From Nocardia rosealba (lineage in GTDB: Bacteria; Actinomycetota; Actinomycetes; Mycobacteriales; Mycobacteriaceae), in assembly GCF_020216065.1 (NCBI RefSeq), contig NZ_JAIWNA010000002.1:806001-870000 (forward strand): a stretch of 64,000 bases of DNA, written 5' to 3'. The translations under genes were made by a program, and so were the position numbers. The notes beneath the pieces are model-generated. The model searched no databases, was not told the DNA's origin, and saw nothing but the letters and a program-made list of their open reading frames with translations. Below, one piece after another: positions 57,618 through 64,000 of this stretch; position 1 is the first letter of the stretch, and the number at the start of each line of letters is the position of its first letter.

Positions 57618-57691
57618 TCGGCACACCATCACACCGGGGCGCTCGCTCGAATCCGGTTTCGCGATCCACCACGGGCGAACCAAGCGCTTGC

Positions 57692-57697
57692 TACGGT
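57692..57697 (+). promoter_or_regulatory. -10 box for leaderless dehydrogenase gene
   Basis: TACGGT ends six bases before ATG 57704, no ribosome site present. Confidence 0.5.
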
Positions 57698-57703
57698 GAG
57701 GCG

Positions 57704-58783
57704 ATGATCCCCACGATCGTCTGGGGCACCGGCAATGTCGGTCGCGCGGCCATCCGTTGCGTCACCGCTCATCCGGCGCTGGAACTCTCCGCGGTGCTCG
57801 TCCACGACCCCGCGAAGGTCGGCCGCGATGCCGGTGAACTCGCAGGTCTCGACACCGAACTCGGCGTGCGGGCCACCGACGACATCGACGCTGTACTCGC
57901 GGCCCGGCCCCCTGCGGTGGTGTACGCGGCATCCGGCGATATCCGGCCCGACGACGCGCTCGCCGACATCGTGCGCGCGATCCGTGCCGGGGCCGTCGTC
58001 GTGACGCCCGCGCTCTACGCCCTCTACGACCCGCGCAACGCGCCGGCCGAGATCCGTGACCCGGTGCTGGCGGCGATCGAGGACGGCGGTGGTTCGCTGT
58101 TCGTGTCCGGCGTCGACCCAGGCTGGGGCAACGACGTACTGCCGGTGCTGATCAGCGGGCTCGCGGGCACCCTGGATGTGGTGCGCTGCCAGGAGATCTT
58201 CGACTACTCCACCTACGACCAACCCGACTCCGTGCGCTACCTGGTAGGGATGGGGCAACCGATGGACTATCAGCCACCGATGCTGTTGCCCTCGGTGCCG
58301 ACGATGGTGTGGGGCGGGCAGATCCGGTTGCTGGCCAGGGCACTGGACGTGGAACTGGACGACATCCGCGAGACCGTCGAGCGGCGCGCACTCGATGCCA
58401 CTGTGCAGACGGTGCGGATGGGTGAGTTCGCAGCGGGCACGCAGGGGGCGGTGCGCTTCGAGGTGCAGGGCATCGTCGAGGGCGAGGCGCGCATCGTCAT
58501 CGAACACGTCACCCGTATCCACCCGGACTGCGCACCGGACTGGCCCTCGCCACCCGACGGCGAGGGCGCGCACCGGGTGATCATCGAGGGCAGCCCGCGC
58601 ATCGAGGTGAATGTGACCGCCACCGACGAGGGCGGTAACCGGGCGGCGGGCGGAAACGCGACGGCGGTGGGCAGATTGGTCAACGCGATCGACTGGCTGG
58701 TTGCCGCCGAACCAGGTCTCTACGACGCGCTCGAGGTTCCGCTGCGCGCCGCGGTCGGCAAACTCGGAAGGAAGAGCCCATGA
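57704..58783 (+). CDS. NAD(P)-dependent dihydrodipicolinate-reductase-like dehydrogenase
   Basis: 359 residues. Rossmann start TIVWGTGNVGRAAIRCVTAH; ALYDPRNAPAEI and SGVDPGWGNDVLP are typical of the actinobacterial dapB-like family (2,4-diaminopentanoate dehydrogenase relatives). Reduces or oxidises an unknown imine or keto substrate. Its stop overlaps the next gene start by four bases, so the two products probably act in one pathway. Confidence 0.8.
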   Translation: MIPTIVWGTGNVGRAAIRCVTAHPALELSAVLVHDPAKVGRDAGELAGLDTELGVRATDDIDAVLAARPPAVVYAASGDIRPDDALADIVRAIRAGAVVVTPALYALYDPRNAPAEIRDPVLAAIEDGGGSLFVSGVDPGWGNDVLPVLISGLAGTLDVVRCQEIFDYSTYDQPDSVRYLVGMGQPMDYQPPMLLPSVPTMVWGGQIRLLARALDVELDDIRETVERRALDATVQTVRMGEFAAGTQGAVRFEVQGIVEGEARIVIEHVTRIHPDCAPDWPSPPDGEGAHRVIIEGSPRIEVNVTATDEGGNRAAGGNATAVGRLVNAIDWLVAAEPGLYDALEVPLRAAVGKLGRKSP

Positions 58784-59259
58784 TCATCGACGTGCCGCAG
58801 GGCAAGGATCCCATCGGGTATGTGTGGGGCGAGATGGTGCCCGGCATCGGTGTCGCGGCCGCGGCGTTCTCGCTGTCGGTGTACGAGCACTCCACGCTCG
58901 GGCTGCGGGAGTTCGAGGCGGCCCGGTTGCGCATCGCCCAGATCAACGGGTGCCTGTTCTGTCAGGACTGGCGCACCGAACGCGACGGGGTGAAGGTCGA
59001 ACCGGAGTTCGCCGACGCGGTCACCGACTGGCGCGACACCGACCGGTTCGACGAGCGAACCCGTTTGGCGGCCGAATACGCCGAGCGCTATGCCACCGAT
59101 CATCACGGTCTCGACGACGACTTCTGGGCCCGCATGTTCGCCCACTACACCCAGCCCGAGGTGGTCGAGTTGAGCATGAGCATCGGTTCGTGGCTGGCTT
59201 TCGGCCGCCTCAACCGGGTCCTCGGCTTGGACACCGCCTGCGTACTGCCTGGGCATTGA
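58780..59259 (+). CDS. Carboxymuconolactone decarboxylase/AhpD-like protein
   Basis: 159 residues, all-helical CMD/AhpD fold. The core EAARLRIAQINGCLFCQDWR carries Cys58 and Cys61 (CxxC), which give AhpD-type peroxidase or disulphide chemistry; the usual His after the second Cys is missing (QDWR instead). Coupled to the dehydrogenase. Function inferred from family only. Confidence 0.82.
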   Translation: MIIDVPQGKDPIGYVWGEMVPGIGVAAAAFSLSVYEHSTLGLREFEAARLRIAQINGCLFCQDWRTERDGVKVEPEFADAVTDWRDTDRFDERTRLAAEYAERYATDHHGLDDDFWARMFAHYTQPEVVELSMSIGSWLAFGRLNRVLGLDTACVLPGH

Positions 59260-59294
59260 GCCGCACGGACGCGCCCGGCGGGCCCGGGTGGGGT

Positions 59295-59300
59295 TAGGCT
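59295..59300 (+). promoter_or_regulatory. -10 box for leaderless Nudix gene
   Basis: TAGGCT ends seven bases before GTG 59308. Confidence 0.45.
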
Positions 59301-59307
59301 GCGGGCC

Positions 59308-59718
59308 GTGGAGTCTCCGATTCGGCAGCTGATCGACACCGTGGCCTGGGTCCTGATCGACAACGGGCGCATCCTGTGTGCCCGGCCGCGCGGCAAGGAT
59401 GTCTTCTACATCCCCGGCGGCAAACGCGAGGGCGCGGAAACGGATCTCGAGACGCTGGTGCGTGAGGTGGCCGAGGAACTGACCGTGGAGTTGTCGGCCG
59501 AGACCGCGGTCCATGTGGGCACCTATGAGGCACATGTCTCCCACGACCAGAACACCGTGGTGCGGATGGCCTGTTACACCGCCGAGTACCGGGGTGTGCT
59601 GACGGCGAGCAGCGAGATCGAGGCGCTGGCGTGGTTCGGTTTCGGCGACCGGGATCTGGTTCCGCCGGTCGACCAGTTGCTCTTCGACGACCTCGCCGCC
59701 TCGGGGGCTCTGCGGTGA
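59308..59718 (+). CDS. Nudix hydrolase
   Basis: 136 residues from GTG 59308. Nudix box from about residue 37: GGKREGAETDLETLVREVAE, then EL, i.e. G-x5-E-x7-R-E-V-x-E-E-L, complete and likely active with Mg. It cleaves nucleoside diphosphates linked to another group; substrate unknown (MutT-like size). The stop overlaps the next GTG by four bases. Confidence 0.88.
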   Translation: MESPIRQLIDTVAWVLIDNGRILCARPRGKDVFYIPGGKREGAETDLETLVREVAEELTVELSAETAVHVGTYEAHVSHDQNTVVRMACYTAEYRGVLTASSEIEALAWFGFGDRDLVPPVDQLLFDDLAASGALR

Positions 59719-60206
59719 TCGCCGCGGCGGCCCGCTCGGCGAGCTTCGAGCTGGTCGCGGTGCCGCTGGCTTTCACCCGCGTCCGTACCCGGGTGCGGGT
59801 GGCGCGGCGGATGCTGCGGGAACCGGTGGGTGCTCACGGTGTGTCGCTGCCACGCTGCCTGGTGCATTCGGTGCTGTCGGCGGGGGTGGGTGTCGTCGGG
59901 TGGTTCCTGGTGCTGCTGAGCGTGCTGGTGCTCGTTCGCGGTCTGGCCTACCCGCTGCTGGTGGGTGACGGATACCGGAATGCCTGGGGTGGGCCGACTC
60001 TGGTCGGCGCGTGGGCGGTGCACGCGCTGCTCGCGGTGGTCCTCGCACCACTGTTCCTAGCCGTGGTCGCGGCACTGGGGCGGTTACAGGTCAGGTTGAT
60101 CCACACCGTTCTGGGCGGTCACCGGTCGTGGTGGCCGGTCCCGCTCGCCGTGCTGCTCACGGCGGCGGGCACGCTGTTCTTCATCGCCTGGTCACACCAG
60201 ATCTGA
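59715..60206 (+). CDS. Multi-pass membrane protein
   Basis: 163 residues from GTG 59715 (GTGA overlap with Nudix). About three membrane helices: VHSVLSAGVGVVGWFLVLLS, VGAWAVHALLAVVLAPLFLA and PVPLAVLLTAAGTLFFIAWS, with an Arg-rich start (RVRTRVRVARRMLREP). No family recognised. Operon partner of the Nudix gene. Confidence 0.65.
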   Translation: MIAAAARSASFELVAVPLAFTRVRTRVRVARRMLREPVGAHGVSLPRCLVHSVLSAGVGVVGWFLVLLSVLVLVRGLAYPLLVGDGYRNAWGGPTLVGAWAVHALLAVVLAPLFLAVVAALGRLQVRLIHTVLGGHRSWWPVPLAVLLTAAGTLFFIAWSHQI

Positions 60207-60210
60207 GCGG

Positions 60211-60621
60211 TCACGCCTCGCCGGGAGTTCGGGCTTCGTAGGTGGAGCGCGCGTGCTCGACTTCGTCCATATGTTGTTCGGCCCAGGTTTTCACCGCCTG
60301 CATCACCGGCAGCAAGGAATGACCGAGCTCGGTGAGCTGGTAGTCGACGCGCACCGGGACGCTCGGTCGCACTGTGCGCGTGATCAAGCCGTCGCGTTCC
60401 AGGTTTCGCAGGGTCTGGGTGAGCATCTTCTAGCTCACGCTGGCCAATCGGCGTTGCAGGTCGCTGTAGCGCTGGGGGCCGTCGGCCAGAGCATTGACGG
60501 CCAGGCTCACCCATTTGTCCGAGATCCGGTCCAGCAGTCTGCGCGCGGGACATTCGGCGAGGTAGGCGTCGTAGGCGGCGCTGCGTTCGGCGCGCAGTTG
60601 TGCTGCGGTACGGGTGGGCAT
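60211..60621 (-). pseudogene. HxlR-type regulator interrupted by one amber codon
   Basis: From ATG 60621 (GGAGG seven bases upstream) the frame reads as a normal HxlR protein: ECPARRLLDRISDKWVSLAV, GPQRYSDLQRRLASVS, then TAG at 60432-60430, then at once KMLTQTLRNLERDGLITRTV and VDYQLTELGHSLLPVM to the stop at 60211. The consensus at the stop position is usually Gln or His (SQKMLTQTLR), so a single C to T change of CAG explains the break. Length without it is about 136 residues, normal for the family. An internal ATG just after the stop could yield a fragment lacking the first helices. It would otherwise regulate the divergent oxidoreductase. Confidence 0.85.
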
Positions 60622-60644
60622 GGGGGAACCTCCGCGTGCGGTGG

Positions 60645-60658
60645 GCACTTCGAAGTGC
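60645..60658. promoter_or_regulatory. Palindromic operator between HxlR gene and oxidoreductase
   Basis: GCACTTCGAAGTGC is a perfect 14-base palindrome. AAGTGCGTACTT overlaps it to the right as a second, interrupted one. AAGT/ACTT half-sites are typical of HxlR targets. Confidence 0.65.
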
Positions 60659-60698
60659 GTACTTCCCGGTGGAGTGTAGCTCTCCAATAGTGGTGTGC

Positions 60699-61634
60699 AT
60701 GAACGATGTACAGACGATGCGGGCCGTTGTCGCTCACGGTTACGGTGGCCCCGAAGTGTTGCGGCTGGTCGAGGTGCCGGTTCCCGAGCCCGGTGTCGGG
60801 CAGGTCCGGATCCGGGTGCGGGCGGCGACGGTGAATCCGGTCGACCTGGTCACGCGGGCGGGCGCCCTGGTCGAGGCCGGGCTGATGGCGGTGCGGGAGG
60901 TCACCGGAATCGGATGGGACGTCGCGGGCGTGGTCGACCGGCTCGGTCCGGGAGTGCCGGAATTCTCGGAAGGGCAGCGGGTGATCGGTCTGCGTGACCT
61001 GCTGGATGTGTCCGTCGGTACCTATGCCGAGTACGTGGTTCTCGATGTGGGCGCGGTGGCGCCGACTCCATCCAGGCTCTCGGACGTCGAGGCGGCGACG
61101 CTGCCGCTCAACGGCCTGACCGCCACGCAGTCTCTCGATCTGCTCGGGTTGGCACCGGGCGACACCCTGTTGGTGACCGGCGCGAATGGTGCCGTCGGCG
61201 GGTTCGCCGTGGAAATCGCGGCGCAGCAGGGACTTCGGGTGGTCGCCCAGGGTTCCGACGCGGAGTTTCTCGGCTCGATCGGTGCGGAATGGACCGTCGC
61301 ACGCGATGCCGATCTGATCGCGGAGGTTCGCCGCTCGGTTCCCGGCGGTGTGCACGGCGCCCTCGACACCGCCGGCCTGGGCGGCCGGGCCTTGGCCGCG
61401 GTACGCAATCGTGGCCGGTTCGTCACCGTGGTCGGTGGCGGCGATCCGATTCCGTTGCGTGGCATCACGGTTCAGCACGAATGGATCCACGCCGACGGGG
61501 CGGGGCTCGCGCGCCTCGCCGCCCGCGAACTCACCACCCGTGTCGCCGCGACTCTGCCGCTCGACGCCGCCGCACAGGCCCACTCCCGCCTCGCCGCCGG
61601 CGGGCTCACCGGTCGCCTCGTGTTGATCCCGTGA
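60699..61634 (+). CDS. Zinc-independent quinone/NADPH oxidoreductase (MDR family)
   Basis: 311 residues from ATG 60699 (GTG 60693 also possible). Medium-chain reductase: GroES-like N-domain (VRAATVNPVDLVTRAG), nucleotide motif LLVTGANGAVGGFAVEIAAQ, and no catalytic zinc Cys/His set, so it is of the QOR type. It likely reduces quinones or enones with NADPH; HxlR partners often sense electrophiles or formaldehyde. With its regulator broken, expression may be permanently on or off. Confidence 0.85.
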   Translation: MNDVQTMRAVVAHGYGGPEVLRLVEVPVPEPGVGQVRIRVRAATVNPVDLVTRAGALVEAGLMAVREVTGIGWDVAGVVDRLGPGVPEFSEGQRVIGLRDLLDVSVGTYAEYVVLDVGAVAPTPSRLSDVEAATLPLNGLTATQSLDLLGLAPGDTLLVTGANGAVGGFAVEIAAQQGLRVVAQGSDAEFLGSIGAEWTVARDADLIAEVRRSVPGGVHGALDTAGLGGRALAAVRNRGRFVTVVGGGDPIPLRGITVQHEWIHADGAGLARLAARELTTRVAATLPLDAAAQAHSRLAAGGLTGRLVLIP

Positions 61635-61637
61635 CGG

Positions 61638-64000
61638 CTATTCGTCGAGCCGACGCAGGGTCCGGGCGATTTCGGCGAGGGCGGCGGGTTCGGTCATTCG
61701 CCAGTGGGTGGCTGCGATCGGGTGGTTGTGCACCGTTCCGGTGACCGCGTCCGCCCACGACGTCGCGCCGGTGGCGCCGGTCGGGTCGTCGGTGGCGGTG
61801 AAGTAGGTGAGGGGGCCGTGGAAGAGGCGGGGGCGGTAGGCGGCGTCGAGTGCGATGGAGGTGGTCGCACCGTCGATGATCCGGTCGACGCGTGCTTCGT
61901 CGACGGGCACGTCGGGTGCCGACAGCGCGCACAGTTGGCGGGCCAGGGCCTGTGCGTCGACGTCGTCGCCGGCTGCGGCGAACCCGCCGAGCAGGTCGGC
62001 GGCGGTGGCTTCGCCGGCCGTCGCGGGTGAGGCGCTGGTGAGGCGGCTGTCGAGCATGCCGAGCAGCGCCACCTGTTCCCCGTCTTCCTGCAGTTGCACC
62101 GCCATGGCGTGGGCGATCACGCCACCCAGCGACCAGCCGAGCAGGTGGTAGGGCCCTTCGGGTTGGACCGCGCGCAGGTGCTTGAGGCAGAGCAGTGCCC
62201 ATTGTTCGATCGAATCCGGCAGCGGCTCCGTGGAACTCAGCGCCGGTGATTGCAGACCGTAGACGGGTCGGTCCAGGTGTGCGGTGAGACCACCGAACGA
62301 CCAGGCCAGGCCGCTGACGGGGTGCACACAGAACAAGGGTTCGCCGGTGCCGGTGGTACGCAACGGGAGCAGGATGTCGAAGGCGGTGTCGGAGCCGGTG
62401 GAGTCCGTCCCGGCCGCCCGTAGCGCGGTGAGGATCCCGGCGGGGGTGGGGGCGGTGAAGATCCAGGTGACGGGGACGGTCGCGGCGAGCGCGTCGCCGA
62501 GCTGGGCGGCCAGTCGGGTGGCCAGCAGTGAGGTGCCGCCGAGTTCGAAGAAGTGGTCGTCCATGCCGACCCGGTCCAGGCGCAGTACGTCGGCGAAGAC
62601 CGCGCACACCGCCTGCTCCACCGCACCGGCCGGCGCACGGTAGGTGCGGGTGGCGAACGTCGGTGCGGGCAGGGCATCGCGGTCGAGTTTGCCGTGTGCG
62701 GTGAGCGGAATCCGGTCCAGGACCACGATCGCCGCGGGCATCATGTGGGCGGGCAGCTGGTGGGCGGCCCACTCGGTGAGCCGTTCGACGGTGACCGTCT
62801 TGCCCTGTACGGCAACAACATAGGACACCAGCACGGTTTCGCCGGTCTGGTTGGCGCGGCCGAGGGTGACGGCGGACGCCACATCGGGATGCTCGGTGAG
62901 GACCGAGTCGATCTCGGTGAGCTCGATGCGGAAGCCACGGATCTTGGTCTGGAAGTCGGTGCGACCTCGGTAGTCGAGTTCGCCGTCGGCGGTCCAGGCC
63001 GCGAGGTCGCCGGTGCGGTACATGCGTTCGCCCGGGGTGAAGGGGTCGGGGACGAACCGTTCGGCGGTGAGGTCGGGGCGGGCGAGGTATCCGGTGGCCA
63101 ATTGTGTTCCGCCCAGGTACAACTCACCGGTGACTCCGGTGGGAACAGGGTTCAGGTGCGCGTCGAGAACGTAGATTCGGCTGTTGTGGATGGGTCGGCC
63201 GATCGGCACGGTGGTGGTGTCGCGCGGAGTCACGCGGTGACTGGTGATCGACACGGCGGCCTCGGTGGGTCCGTACACGTTGAACAGCGCAGCCTGCGGC
63301 GCCGCGGTCTGGATGCGGCGCGCCAGGGACACCGGCAATGCCTCACCGATGGCGAGGACGCGGCGCAGCGAGCTGGGCAGTTCCCCTGTGAGCAGGGCAT
63401 CGAGCATCGAGGGCACGGCGTGCAGAGTGGTGACGTTCTCGGTGCGCATCAACTCCGCCAGGTAGGCGGGGTCGCGGTGTCCGCCCGCGGACGCGAGCAC
63501 GATGCGCCCACCGCTCACCGCGGTCGACCAGAACTCCCACACCGACAGATCGAAGGTCGCGGCGGTCTTCAGCAACACGGCATCGTCGGCGCGGAGACCG
63601 AATTCGCTGGTCTTCCACCGCAACTGGTTGACGATCGCGGCGTGCGGTACGGCGACACCCTTGGGGCGGCCGGTCGATCCCGATGTGAAGATCACATAGG
63701 CGGTGTCGGTTGCCCGGACGGGGGCTATCCGTTCGGTGTCCACGAGCGGTTGCGGTGCGTAGCCGCCCAGATCCAGCTGCTCGACCGGCACGGCATCGTG
63801 CGAACCGGTCGCGGCGAGCCAGGTGTCGGCCTGGGTGAGGGTCAGCAGTGGAGCCGCGGTGTCGAGGATGTAGCGGGTGCGTGCCTGCGGTTGGTCGGGG
63901 TCGACGGGCACGTACGCACCACCGGTGGCCGTGACCGCGTACATCGCGACGACCAGGTCCACCGAGCGGCGCATCGCGAGCGCGACCCGTGTTCCCGGCC
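61638..64000 (-). CDS. Nonribosomal peptide synthetase, last module (A-PCP-TE), 5' end missing
   Basis: 787 codons in view; the frame is open to the window edge. Adenylation domain with A3 YVIFTSGSTGRPKGV, A4 FDLSVWEFW, A5 NVYGPTEAAVS, A7 ERMYRTGDLAAW, A8 GRTDFQTKIRGFRIEL and A10 LTAHGKLDRDAL. Carrier domain with the Ser in FFELGGTSLLATRL. Thioesterase with GWSLGG and the late His in NHPIAATHWRM. My reading of specificity positions begins D-L-W-H, which I do not assign to a residue. The thioesterase shows this is the release module. Any condensation domain is outside the window. It converges with the oxidoreductase gene, three bases between stops. Confidence 0.93.
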   Translation of the reverse strand, partial: PGTRVALAMRRSVDLVVAMYAVTATGGAYVPVDPDQPQARTRYILDTAAPLLTLTQADTWLAATGSHDAVPVEQLDLGGYAPQPLVDTERIAPVRATDTAYVIFTSGSTGRPKGVAVPHAAIVNQLRWKTSEFGLRADDAVLLKTAATFDLSVWEFWSTAVSGGRIVLASAGGHRDPAYLAELMRTENVTTLHAVPSMLDALLTGELPSSLRRVLAIGEALPVSLARRIQTAAPQAALFNVYGPTEAAVSITSHRVTPRDTTTVPIGRPIHNSRIYVLDAHLNPVPTGVTGELYLGGTQLATGYLARPDLTAERFVPDPFTPGERMYRTGDLAAWTADGELDYRGRTDFQTKIRGFRIELTEIDSVLTEHPDVASAVTLGRANQTGETVLVSYVVAVQGKTVTVERLTEWAAHQLPAHMMPAAIVVLDRIPLTAHGKLDRDALPAPTFATRTYRAPAGAVEQAVCAVFADVLRLDRVGMDDHFFELGGTSLLATRLAAQLGDALAATVPVTWIFTAPTPAGILTALRAAGTDSTGSDTAFDILLPLRTTGTGEPLFCVHPVSGLAWSFGGLTAHLDRPVYGLQSPALSSTEPLPDSIEQWALLCLKHLRAVQPEGPYHLLGWSLGGVIAHAMAVQLQEDGEQVALLGMLDSRLTSASPATAGEATAADLLGGFAAAGDDVDAQALARQLCALSAPDVPVDEARVDRIIDGATTSIALDAAYRPRLFHGPLTYFTATDDPTGATGATSWADAVTGTVHNHPIAATHWRMTEPAALAEIARTLRRLDE

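Overview
The window is high-GC DNA with the gene content of a mycolic-acid actinomycete, most likely Nocardia or a close relative in the Mycobacteriales. Pointers are an AcpM-type acyl carrier protein, an Eis-type acetyltransferase, an actinobacterial nuoA-N operon with an Rv3143-like receiver gene beside it, a LexA box of the actinobacterial type at dinB, and many genes that look leaderless (a TANNNT -10 box ending 5-8 bases before the start codon). Taxonomy is inferred from gene content only. I saw no rRNA, tRNA, CRISPR array, insertion sequence or integrase.

Layout, left part (1-29 kb): a truncated gene for an HTH plus HNH nuclease fusion runs off the left edge (minus strand). Then come a TetR/DoxX/flavin-binding operon, a coiled-coil protein with an N-terminal Cys/His motif, and a multidomain cell-wall amidase. 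A tight four-gene operon at 6.8-9.8 kb encodes an Lgt-like membrane transferase, two small membrane proteins and a radical SAM enzyme of the tetraether lipid synthase (Tes/MJ0619) type; this is the most interesting locus in the window. It is followed by a cytosolic-looking S8 protease, a maltokinase-cap-like protein, Eis, two TetR systems, a crotonase/hotdog pair, an odd three-helix/TM/periplasmic-binding-type protein, a 1098-residue HEAT-repeat protein, a serine-hydrolase lipoprotein, YnfA, a multicopper oxidase operon and a SigJ-like sigma factor.

Centre (29-46 kb, minus strand): a complete respiratory complex I operon, nuoA to nuoN, most genes joined by 4-base stop/start overlaps. nuoH and nuoI are one uninterrupted reading frame. 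Upstream lie the receiver-domain gene and acpM, with a divergent MerR regulator.

Right part (47-64 kb): a CbbR-type LysR regulator diverges from a Calvin-cycle operon rbcL-rbcS-cbbX-fbp-prk (red-type RuBisCO, its activase, fructose bisphosphatase, phosphoribulokinase). The genes touch or overlap and should act together in CO2 fixation, with complex I offering a possible redox link. Then come dinB with an SOS box, a zinc-ribbon protein with an L7/L12-like tail, an AlkZ-like winged-helix protein, small enzymes, an HxlR regulator broken by one amber codon and divergent from an oxidoreductase, and the last module (A-PCP-TE) of a nonribosomal peptide synthetase that runs off the right edge.
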